Of a DNA stretch of 8,542 bases, positions 1 to 4,094 are shown one piece after another. Both the position numbers and the translations under genes were made by a program. Positions within the stretch are counted from its first letter, which is position 1; the number at the start of each line of letters is the position of its first letter. Source of the stretch: an uncultured Oscillospiraceae bacterium (GTDB lineage Bacteria > Bacillota > Clostridia > Oscillospirales > Acutalibacteraceae). The stretch is taken from positions 1 to 8,542 of the forward strand of contig URRK01000064.1 of NCBI GenBank assembly GCA_900550315.1, in the 5' to 3' direction. The notes beneath the pieces were generated by a model, which was given only the letters and a program-made list of their open reading frames with translations, made no database searches and was not told the DNA's origin.

Positions 1-915
1 AAATTTCTTTTAGAGCAAACCGAGGGCACCGGAATTAACATTTACACCCACGGTGAAATGCTGCCGGCCCACGGCTACCCAAAGCTTAAAAAATACCCCC
101 ACTTAAAAGGTAATTTTGGCACTGCCTGGCAAAACCAGCAAAAAGAATTTGCCAATATTCCCGCACCGGTTTTGTTTACAACCAACTGCTTAATGCCGCC
201 AAAAAGCAGCTATGCAGACCGGGTTTTTACAACCGCGTTAGTTTCGTACCAACAAATTCAACACATTGGGGAAAACAAGGATTTTTCGCCCGTAATTAAA
301 AAAGCCTTAGAGCTTGGAGGCTACCAAAGCGAACAACCGTTTACCGGCATTAACGGTGGCACAACCGTTACAACGGGCTTTGCCCACGGCGCTGTTTTAA
401 AGCAGGCCGAAAAAATTGTTCAGGCCGTTCAAAAAGGGAAGATTGGGCACTTCTTTTTAGTTGGCGGTTGCGACGGTGCGCGTACCGGACGCAATTATTA
501 CACCGAATTTGTAAAACAAACCCCAAAAAACAGCGTTATTTTAACCCTTGCCTGCGGCAAGTATCGTTTTAACGATCTTCAACTGGGCACGGTTGCCGGT
601 TTGCCAAGATTAATGGATATCGGGCAGTGCAACGACGCATACAGCGCCATTAAAATTGCATTAGCATTGGCCGATTCTTTTTCTTGCAGCGTAAACGATC
701 TGCCGCTTTCTATGGTGCTTTCGTGGTACGAACAAAAAGCCGTTTGCATTTTGCTAACCCTTTTACATCTGGGCATTAAAAACATTCGCCTTGGGCCAAC
801 ACTGCCGGCATTTCTTTCGCCAAATATTTTAAACTATTTAACCAAAAATTTTGGGCTTGCCGCAATTACAACACCCGAGGAGGATTTGAAAGCGCTTGTA
901 AAAAAACAATTATAA
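1..915 (+). CDS. hcp: Hydroxylamine reductase / hybrid-cluster protein Hcp (C-terminal part)
   Basis: Hcp is a cytoplasmic Fe-S enzyme with a 4Fe-2S-2O hybrid cluster; it reduces hydroxylamine in vitro and is linked to nitric oxide detoxification. The reading frame is open from base 1, so the gene starts upstream and 304 C-terminal residues are visible. Counting from base 1, the cluster ligands are at E19 (in YTHGEMLPAHGYP), C63 (TTNC), C157 (GGCDGARTG), C185 (LACGKYRF), C210 (GQCND), E244 and K246 (WYEQK). Their spacing matches Desulfovibrio Hcp E268, C312, C406, C434, C459, E494 and K496, with one residue missing before the last pair. Only the N-terminal His ligand and the N-terminal 4Fe-4S cysteines lie outside the window. 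Nothing suggests inactivation. A hairpin follows 3 bases after the stop. Confidence 0.97.
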   Translation, partial: KFLLEQTEGTGINIYTHGEMLPAHGYPKLKKYPHLKGNFGTAWQNQQKEFANIPAPVLFTTNCLMPPKSSYADRVFTTALVSYQQIQHIGENKDFSPVIKKALELGGYQSEQPFTGINGGTTVTTGFAHGAVLKQAEKIVQAVQKGKIGHFFLVGGCDGARTGRNYYTEFVKQTPKNSVILTLACGKYRFNDLQLGTVAGLPRLMDIGQCNDAYSAIKIALALADSFSCSVNDLPLSMVLSWYEQKAVCILLTLLHLGIKNIRLGPTLPAFLSPNILNYLTKNFGLAAITTPEEDLKALVKKQL

Positions 916-918
916 AAT

Positions 919-960
919 TAACGCCCCCAGTAAAGCACTGGGGGCTTACTGGGGGCGTTA
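919..960 (+). terminator. Hairpin with two alternative stems between hcp and the next small gene
   Basis: The arms TAACGCCCCCAGTAA (919-933) and TTACTGGGGGCGTTA (946-960) form a perfect 15-bp inverted repeat. Inside it a second copy of ACTGGGGG (937-944) can instead pair with CCCCCAGT (924-931) as an 8-bp stem with a 5-base loop. The two stems compete for the same left arm. There is no T-run after the right arm, so this is a poor classical terminator. The right arm contains the GGGGG that is the only candidate ribosome site for the gene starting at 962. It may end or process the hcp transcript, or gate translation of the next gene. Confidence 0.6.
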
Positions 961-961
961 T

Positions 962-1162
962 ATGACTTTTAAAGACAAATTATTAGGTTATCTCTATAAT
1001 ACGGCTACGCTTGCCGAAACAGACTACATAGAGCACCTGCATTATATGCGCTTTCACCATGTGGACGAAGTGGATTGCATGGAAACCATAATTTTAAAAA
1101 CTCGGCGAGATTGCTTTAATGAAATTTTGCGGCAGGTGGTAGCACTGTTGGGGACAAAATAA
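962..1162 (+). CDS. Small hypothetical protein (66 aa)
   Basis: I do not recognise this protein. It is mostly alpha-helical in character, charged, with three His (HLHYMRFHH) around residues 25-33 and a Cys-Met pair at the middle; there is no signal peptide or membrane helix. The ATG follows 6 bases after GGGGG (951-955), a usable but atypical ribosome site that is buried in the preceding hairpin. It runs in the same direction as hcp and could be cotranscribed with it. The stop lies 10 bases before the left repeat of the inserted element, so the element sits immediately behind this gene without truncating it. The open frame and balanced composition argue for a real gene; the odd ribosome site argues for caution. 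Confidence 0.55.
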   Translation: MTFKDKLLGYLYNTATLAETDYIEHLHYMRFHHVDEVDCMETIILKTRRDCFNEILRQVVALLGTK

Positions 1163-1169
1163 GATTTTT

Positions 1170-1202
1170 GCCAATTATACAAAATGAACATATTTTTTGT
1201 TT
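1170..1202 (+). repeat. Left attachment site (attL candidate)
   Basis: Left arm AATTATACAAAA (1173-1184) is identical to the left arm of the right-end site. It is followed by a 6-base spacer TGAACA (1185-1190) and a degenerate right arm TATTTTTTGTTT (1191-1202), which matches 7 of 12 positions of the right-end arm. GCC before the left arm is also shared. If the element lies between the sites, the left arm here is chromosomal and the right arm belongs to the element. Confidence 0.65.
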
Positions 1203-1242
1203 AACTGTTGCACAGTCCTTTTTGGCCGTAGGCCGCCGGGGC

Positions 1243-1277
1243 AACAAAAAAGCAAGCCCCTTACAGACTTGCTTTTT
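1243..1277 (-). terminator. Intrinsic terminator of the minus-strand small RNA
   Basis: Read on the minus strand, AAGCAAG (1274-1268) pairs with CTTGCTT (1256-1250) and is followed by a T-run (1251-1246). A-run and T-run extend the stem, so it could also stop weaker transcription arriving on the plus strand from the left end. It ends the RNA promoted from 1397-1374. Confidence 0.75.
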
Positions 1278-1367
1278 AGCTACCACTACCGCAACCACCG
1301 GGCGCTATTCCGGTTAAGCTGGTGCATGGGATTGATAGTGGCTGACAAAGTATGCCCCTGTCGCTCC
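1246..1367 (-). ncRNA. Structured small RNA of about 120 nt, unknown family
   Basis: A minus-strand promoter and an intrinsic terminator bracket about 122 bases with no reading frame of note. The RNA folds neatly: a 5' hairpin GACA/TGTC (around 1361-1344); a 9-bp helix pairing 1342-1334 with 1290-1282 (with two G-U pairs); inside it GCACC (1325-1321) with GGTTGC (1296-1291, one bulged U), continued by ACCGG (1314-1310) with CCGGT (1301-1297); then the terminator stem. The two 3' strands of the inner helices are directly adjacent, so they can stack. It does not look like SRP RNA, 6S RNA, tmRNA, a T-box, or the cobalamin, TPP, FMN, SAM or lysine riboswitches. It sits just inside the left end of the element, pointing outward. 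It is far from rep, so it is not a classical antisense copy-control RNA of the rep leader. Confidence 0.6.
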
Positions 1368-1373
1368 TAAATT

Positions 1374-1402
1374 ATTTTACCAGCTTAGCATGAAAAAGTC
1401 AA
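1374..1402 (-). promoter_or_regulatory. Sigma-A-type promoter of the minus-strand small RNA
   Basis: On the minus strand -35 TTGACT (1402-1397), a 17-base spacer and -10 TAAAAT (1379-1374) give a near-consensus promoter. The predicted start is A1368 or G1367. A 9-bp inverted repeat, TAAGCTGGT (1315-1323) and ACCAGCTTA (1379-1387), has its right arm in the promoter spacer, so DNA-level or protein-mediated control is possible. Confidence 0.65.
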
Positions 1403-1500
1403 CTATTTTGTTGAATTTTTTAAAAAGTAAAAATTTTTCACAGTTTAAATTTAAACTCCACAAAAAGTAGAGCCGCAGCGCTGTGAGCATGCTTCTCGAG

Positions 1501-1535
1501 CTCCGTTCCCCCCGGATGGGGGGCGGAGGGGGGTG
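1501..1535 (+). repeat. C/G-rich hairpin, left copy of an inverted repeat pair
   Basis: CCCCCC (1508-1513) pairs with GGGGGG (1518-1523) around GGAT, and CTCCG (1501-1505) pairs with CGGAG (1524-1528). A further AGGGGGG follows. The same layout (CTCCG, C-run, GGAT, G-run, CGG, A, G-run) appears on the minus strand at 1961-1928, so the two copies form an imperfect inverted repeat of about 33 bp around the small gene 1707-1916. The long G-runs could also form a G-quadruplex. Confidence 0.6.
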
Positions 1536-1642
1536 ATTGGCGGCTTTCCCCTTGGCTGGAATTAAGCTTTTTTGCAGCAGCTTTCCGGCACAAGCGCGGC
1601 AGGCACCGCCGGCGCTGCCGGTGTGTGCCGATTGGCGCGCTG

Positions 1643-1671
1643 TTGCTATCCTTGGGGCAGCTTTTTATAAC
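1643..1671 (+). promoter_or_regulatory. Promoter of the 69-aa gene
   Basis: -35 TTGCTA (1643-1648), 17-base spacer, -10 TATAAC (1666-1671). Start of transcription is expected near 1678, about 15 bases before the ribosome site at 1693-1699. Good spacing; the boxes match consensus only moderately. Confidence 0.5.
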
Positions 1672-1706
1672 GCGCCGCGCTACATTAGACAAGAGGGGGT
1701 GACTGC

Positions 1707-1916
1707 ATGAATCAAATTGAATATGCCATTGCTATCCTTAGCTATTTGCGTGAGGAAGAGGACCTTGGCACATTAAAGGAGTTTAGCAGCTTTGGCTCGT
1801 TCGCCTGCTTTTCAGCCGAAACGCGTGAAGGTAATCAAATTAAAGTAGAAGTTAGCTTTGTAAAGCCTAATTCCTCTACCAGCGCGGCTAAAAAAAAGGC
1901 GGCAGCTGCAAAATAA
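1707..1916 (+). CDS. Small hypothetical protein of the element (69 aa)
   Basis: I do not recognise this family. The ATG has a clear ribosome site, GAGGGGG (1693-1699), 7 bases upstream, and a promoter above it, so it is very likely expressed. Residues 1-27 look helical and acidic (YLREEEDLGTLKEF); residues 28-53 look like beta strands (FGSFACFSAETREGNQIKVEVSFVK); the tail from about 54 is Ser/Ala/Lys-rich and ends AAKKKAAAAK, a basic tail of the sort that contacts nucleic acid or is simply disordered. There is no membrane helix. It is the only cargo-like protein of the element and lies upstream of the rep leader, a place where RCR plasmids often carry a copy-control protein, but it shows no ribbon-helix-helix or HTH pattern that I can name. 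Function unknown. Confidence 0.75.
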   Translation: MNQIEYAIAILSYLREEEDLGTLKEFSSFGSFACFSAETREGNQIKVEVSFVKPNSSTSAAKKKAAAAK

Positions 1917-1927
1917 ATTTGCATTGC

Positions 1928-1965
1928 CCCCCTCCCGTCCCCCGATCCGGGGGAGCGGAGCGACT
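1928..1965 (-). repeat. C/G-rich hairpin, right copy of the inverted repeat pair
   Basis: CCCCC and GGGGG runs pair around GATCC (about 1936-1951), followed by AGCGGAGCGAC and a T-run (1971-1976 region). On the minus strand it reads as a near copy of 1501-1535. It starts 12 bases after the stop of the 69-aa gene and, with the T-run, could serve as that gene's terminator. Confidence 0.55.
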
Positions 1966-1981
1966 TTTTTAAGCTATGCCC

Positions 1982-2017
1982 TTGCCCGGTTGTATCCGGG
2001 CAAAGGTTGCCTTTGCC
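1982..2017 (+). promoter_or_regulatory. Two mutually exclusive hairpins in the rep leader
   Basis: TTGCCCGG (1982-1989) pairs with CCGGGCAA (1996-2003). GGCAAAGG (1999-2006) pairs with CCTTTGCC (2010-2017). The right arm of the first and the left arm of the second share five bases, so only one can form at a time. Such competition is typical of attenuators, and rep genes of RCR plasmids are known to be controlled this way. No ligand or partner is evident. Confidence 0.4.
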
Positions 2018-2050
2018 TATTGGCTTTGCGCCGCCTGCTGGGTTAAAAGT

Positions 2051-2092
2051 CAAGCCCGGCGGTTTAACCGCCGCTTGCTTGGGCTTTACTTT
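2051..2092 (+). terminator. Terminator-like hairpin upstream of rep
   Basis: GGCGG (2058-2062) pairs with CCGCC (2068-2072). This core can be closed either by CAAGC/GCTTG (2051-2055, 2073-2077) or by AAGCCC/GGGCTT (2052-2057, 2081-2086). TTTACTTTT follows on the plus strand; on the minus strand GACTTTTAA follows. It may terminate readthrough from the 69-aa gene, act as the terminator of an attenuator for rep, or end a minus-strand transcript. Confidence 0.45.
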
Positions 2093-2131
2093 TAATTCAG
2101 CTCGGTGGCATATCTATGGCTTGCCATTTGT

Positions 2132-2167
2132 AACGCGCGCGTGCGCGCGTTCCTTATCTTGATAATA
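2132..2167 (+). other. Double-strand origin (dso) of rolling-circle replication, pC194/pUB110 type
   Basis: CTTATCTTGATAATA (2153-2167) carries the nick motif that I know from the pC194/pUB110 plasmid family; in that family Rep cuts within TCTTGATA, which puts the nick near 2161/2162 on the plus strand. Directly before it is a GC hairpin, AACGCGCGC (2132-2140) and GCGCGCGTT (2143-2151), matching the Rep-binding or strand-extrusion arm expected beside a dso. The rep gene of the same family starts about 70 bases downstream, so origin and initiator agree with each other. Confidence 0.8.
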
Positions 2168-2235
2168 TAGAAACAACTGTGCACAAATAATTTTTGCTTT
2201 TTTTCCTTTATTCATGCGGTTTTCGGCCATTTTTT

Positions 2236-3216
2236 ATGGATGAAAAATGTATACTCCCCGAACTTGGGGAAATAGTGGCAGATTTTACCCTTGCAAAACG
2301 GCAGACGGAATTTGTAGCCGGGCTATTTTATAATTCCCAAATATTTTATAAACGAGCAACAAACATGCGGAATTGTGGCACATTTATTGGTTTGGATGCT
2401 ACCCAGCAGAATGCTGCCGGTTACAGCGTAACAGCTGCAAATTTTTGCAGGCAGCGTATGTGCCCTATGTGCCAGCGCCGCAGGGCGCTGCGCACCTATG
2501 CAGCTATGTGCCAGGTTGCAGACCTGGCAGCTGCAGAGGGGTATTCTTTTTTGCATTTGGTGTTAACGGTTCCAAATTGCCCAGGCAGCAGCCTGGGCAA
2601 GGAAATTGACCGGCTTTACCATTGTAGTAGCCTGTTGTTTCGCAAGCAGCTTGACCGCCACGTTTTGGCGGCTATTGGCCGGACAATTGAGCTGCAACAG
2701 GTACGGCGTAAAATTAGCGCTGCTTTTGCTGGTGTTTTTAGAGCGCTTGAAGTGTCCCGAAAAGAGGAGTGTGGGGTAGAGGACCCCAACGCTTTTCACC
2801 CCCATTTGCATTGCCTTGTAGCGGTAAGGAAAAGCTATTTTAAAAGCCGAAACTATGTAAAATATGACGATTTGCGGGCAGTTTGGGGGCAGCTGATTGG
2901 CGTTGCTTCGCCGCAGCTGTACATTTCCAAGGTTACCGAAAAGTGTTCTGCAATTGCCGAGGTTGCAAAGTACTGCGTAAAGCCTTTGGGCGGCGACCTT
3001 GATTTTGAAACCCTTGCTGCGCTGCAGTTAGGGTTGGGCGGCCGTAGGCTGACCCAAACCTACGGTACGGTGCGCAAGTGGTTTAGAGCGCTTAAAATTG
3101 ACTTAGAAACTGATGAGGAATTTGACCCTGCAACTGTGCCAAGCGTTTTCTTGCGGTATGATGGGGAGCGTTACCACATGGAAAGCGGTACAATTAACCT
3201 CGGTGATTTCGAGTGA
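2236..3216 (+). CDS. rep: Rolling-circle replication initiator, Rep_1 family (HUH endonuclease)
   Basis: This protein nicks the dso, stays linked to the 5' end and starts rolling-circle replication. Numbering from the ATG at 2236 (326 aa): the N-terminal RMRNCG-like segment (NMRNCGTFI, about 43-51) leads to the Cys cluster C71, C76, C79 in FCRQRMCPMCQRRRAL, a Rep_1 signature; LHLVLTVPNC (about 108-117) is the next conserved strand; H190-L-H192 in HPHLHCLV is the metal-binding HUH motif; Y246 in VAKYCVKP is the expected catalytic tyrosine. The frame also allows TTG at 2194, but neither start has a good ribosome site; 2236 gives the usual family N-terminus and avoids a Phe-rich stretch. A poor ribosome site would fit low Rep supply. 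The gene looks intact. It is followed after 37 bases by the recombinase, probably in one transcript. Confidence 0.9.
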   Translation: MDEKCILPELGEIVADFTLAKRQTEFVAGLFYNSQIFYKRATNMRNCGTFIGLDATQQNAAGYSVTAANFCRQRMCPMCQRRRALRTYAAMCQVADLAAAEGYSFLHLVLTVPNCPGSSLGKEIDRLYHCSSLLFRKQLDRHVLAAIGRTIELQQVRRKISAAFAGVFRALEVSRKEECGVEDPNAFHPHLHCLVAVRKSYFKSRNYVKYDDLRAVWGQLIGVASPQLYISKVTEKCSAIAEVAKYCVKPLGGDLDFETLAALQLGLGGRRLTQTYGTVRKWFRALKIDLETDEEFDPATVPSVFLRYDGERYHMESGTINLGDFE

Positions 3217-3253
3217 TTAAACTTAACAGTTTTCAGAAAGTTAAATATTTAAA

Positions 3254-3745
3254 ATGCGCGCAGGGTTTGTAGAGTTCGAAACGCTGGCGGCTATTACAGC
3301 ACAGCTTACCCCAGCAAACCGGCTGGTTTGCGAAATCGCGCTGGCTACTGGCCTGCGCGTTTCGGATGTTTTGGGTTTGCGAATTGAGCGCTTAAACTTG
3401 CGCCCCACAGTTATTGAGCAAAAGACCGGCAAGCGCCGCCGCGTTTTTTTGGGCAAACGGCTTTTGCAGCGGTGCAAGGTTTTTGCCGGCGGCAGGAAAA
3501 GCGGTTATTTATTTCAAAACCGCGACCGCAGCGGCGCTGCGCGCACGCGGCAAGCGGTTTTTTTGGATGTGCGCAAAAAGGCGGCTCAGCTGGGGGTTTC
3601 AGAGAACATAACGCCACACACTTTTAGAAAGGCTTACGCGGTAAAGCTTTACCGCCGCTATGGTAATGTGCTCCAGGTGCAAAAGCGCCTGGGGCACGAG
3701 TATATTACTACAACTATGTTGTACTGTTTTGCAGATAAGCTATAA
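3254..3745 (+). CDS. Minimal tyrosine recombinase (163 aa), probable element integrase
   Basis: It contains the full catalytic set of the tyrosine recombinase family: R35 (ATGLRVSD), K57 (EQKTGKRR), H122 and R125 (HTFRK), H148 (LGHE) and the nucleophile Y157 (TTMLYCF). It is far shorter than usual integrases (about 290-400 aa): only about 20 residues precede the first catalytic helix, so the N-terminal SAM-like core-binding domain and any arm-binding domain are missing. FimB/FimE-type proteins are similarly compact but still longer. An in-frame stop 9 bases before the ATG rules out a longer N-terminus. The ribosome site is weak (AGAAAG, 3234-3239). Position beside the right att site and behind rep suggests that it integrates and excises the element. 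It may instead need help from a host Xer protein; the motif set argues that it is catalytically able. Confidence 0.85.
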   Translation: MRAGFVEFETLAAITAQLTPANRLVCEIALATGLRVSDVLGLRIERLNLRPTVIEQKTGKRRRVFLGKRLLQRCKVFAGGRKSGYLFQNRDRSGAARTRQAVFLDVRKKAAQLGVSENITPHTFRKAYAVKLYRRYGNVLQVQKRLGHEYITTTMLYCFADKL

Positions 3746-3777
3746 AAAAAGCAGAGCCTTTTGGCTCTGCTTTTTTT
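3744..3777 (+). terminator. Strong intrinsic terminator after the recombinase
   Basis: GCAGAGCC (3751-3758) and GGCTCTGC (3763-3770) form a perfect 8-bp stem with a TTTT loop, flanked by seven A and seven T that extend the stem. It overlaps the stop codon of the recombinase and works in both directions. It ends the rep-recombinase transcript. Confidence 0.9.
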
Positions 3778-3786
3778 AGAAAATAC

Positions 3787-3815
3787 TTGTTTTTTTGCTG
3801 CAATTGATGTATTAT
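3787..3815 (+). promoter_or_regulatory. Possible promoter in the right end of the element
   Basis: -35 TTGTTT (3787-3792), 17-base spacer, -10 TATTAT (3810-3815). No gene follows; the transcript would begin near 3822 and run into the GC-rich folded segment up to a T-run at 3897-3901. The T-rich context makes chance matches more likely. Confidence 0.35.
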
Positions 3816-3835
3816 GATTTTAGAAAGGATGTGTT

Positions 3836-3901
3836 AACCCGATAACTAACCGGGTGCGCACCCAGTTGCGGGTTGCCCCGTGCGCCGCCGCGGCCTTTTT
3901 G
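3836..3901 (+). other. GC-rich folded non-coding segment (possible small RNA or single-strand origin)
   Basis: Several competing pairings are visible: ACCCG with CGGGT (about 3837-3855), the palindrome GGGTGCGCACCC, GCGCAC with GTGCGC further on, and GCCG-CCG-CGGC just before CTTTTTG, which is a weak terminator shape. No reading frame is present. It lies between the recombinase terminator and the att sites, where RCR plasmids may keep a single-strand origin. I cannot choose between an RNA and a DNA role. Confidence 0.35.
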
Positions 3902-3920
3902 TACTGGCTTTAAAAACAAC

Positions 3921-3950
3921 AGTTATACAAAAAATGCATTTTGTAGCCGG
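3921..3950 (+). repeat. Third, degenerate att-like site inside the right end
   Basis: Left arm AGTTATACAAAA (3921-3932) matches 11 of 12 bases of the att left arm. A 6-base spacer AATGCA (3933-3938) follows, then TTTTGTAGCCGG (3939-3950), which keeps the inner TTTTGTA and then diverges. It has the same 12-6-12 geometry and lies exactly 99 bases before the right-end site. It could be an accessory recombinase-binding site or a relic of an earlier insertion. Confidence 0.5.
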
Positions 3951-3951
3951 A

Positions 3952-3995
3952 GCGGCCATATTGTCCCTTTTTTAGCAAGCAGGCAATATGGCCGC
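3952..3995 (+). repeat. 12-bp perfect inverted repeat near the right end
   Basis: GCGGCCATATTG (3952-3963) and CAATATGGCCGC (3984-3995) are perfect complements with a 20-base spacer containing a T-run. It starts directly after the degenerate att-like site and ends 24 bases before the right att site. It may bind a directionality factor or fold in single-stranded DNA; the sequence alone does not say. Confidence 0.55.
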
Positions 3996-4004
3996 GTAGG
4001 TTGT

Positions 4005-4023
4005 AATTGGCGGAACGCCAATT
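4005..4023 (+). repeat. Inverted repeat abutting the right att site
   Basis: AATTGGCG (4005-4012) and CGCCAATT (4016-4023) are perfect complements around GAA. The right arm overlaps the first bases of the att left arm, so a protein on this palindrome would compete with or assist recombinase binding. The left att site lacks this partner arm, so it marks the element side of the junction. Confidence 0.5.
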
Positions 4024-4049
4024 ATACAAAATGAATGTTTTGTATAATT
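4017..4049 (+). repeat. Right attachment site (attR candidate), perfect 12-6-12 palindrome
   Basis: Arms AATTATACAAAA (4020-4031) and TTTTGTATAATT (4038-4049) are perfect inverted repeats around the 6-base spacer TGAATG (4032-4037). This is the geometry of a tyrosine recombinase core site. The first 19 bases from 4017 repeat those at 1170. The spacer differs from the left site in its last two bases. If the element lies to the left, the right arm is chromosomal and the empty target would itself be the perfect palindrome. It does not match the known dif consensus. Confidence 0.7.
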
Positions 4050-4094
4050 AAGGGGAGAAAATATTCAACATCTTTATATTTATACCGCTGTTTT

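Larger units (their letters stand above)
1203..1700. other. Non-coding left part of the element
   Basis: Apart from the small RNA and promoters listed separately, this stretch holds: a short inverted repeat TGTTGC/GCAACA (1206-1211, 1241-1246) enclosing GGCC-GTA-GGCC, just inside the left att site; an A/T-tract zone at 1405-1440; a perfect 16-bp palindrome AGTTTAAATTTAAACT (1442-1457); and the C/G hairpin at 1501-1528. I see no gene with a ribosome site here. Part of it could be a single-strand origin, which in RCR plasmids is a folded non-coding region, but no known sso box was recognised. Confidence 0.5.
1170..4049. mobile_element. Integrated rolling-circle replicon with its own tyrosine recombinase (about 2.85 kb)
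   Basis: The same 19 bases, GCCAATTATACAAAATGAA, occur at 1170-1188 and 4017-4035. Between them lie a plasmid-type Rep_1 initiator, its double-strand origin, and a small tyrosine recombinase next to the right repeat. This is the usual layout of an integrating element: recombinase at one end, att sites at both. The flanking genes are ordinary chromosomal genes (hcp side, xerC-like side). No relaxase, coupling protein, resistance or toxin-antitoxin gene is visible, so it would be a cryptic integrating plasmid or, at most, a passively mobilised one. Excision would give a circle of 2847 bp if crossover is between the two sites. The boundaries are inferred from the repeat and from gene content; a comparison with an empty site would settle them. 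Confidence 0.75.

Noticed and set aside
1116..1298. 60-codon open frame on the minus strand
   Set aside because: Overlaps the end of the 66-aa gene, the left att site and the small RNA terminator; no ribosome site.
1438..1692. 84-codon open frame on the minus strand
   Set aside because: Low-complexity Arg/Pro/Ser composition, no ribosome site, and it covers the C/G hairpin and the promoter of the 69-aa gene.
1835..2053. 72-codon open frame on the minus strand
   Set aside because: Runs through the 69-aa gene and the structured leader; composition follows the hairpins rather than a protein.
2194..2235. TTG start adding 14 residues to Rep
   Set aside because: No ribosome site and a Phe-rich, T-tract-derived N-terminus not expected in the family; the ATG at 2236 is preferred although its own ribosome site is also poor.
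3829..3837. ATGTGTTAA after AGAAAGG, a possible minimal leader ORF
   Set aside because: Ribosome site has almost no spacing to the ATG and the peptide would have two residues.
4020..4049. Right-end palindrome as the chromosomal dif site near xerC
   Set aside because: Geometry fits, but the arms do not match the Xer dif consensus, and half of it is repeated at the other end of the element.
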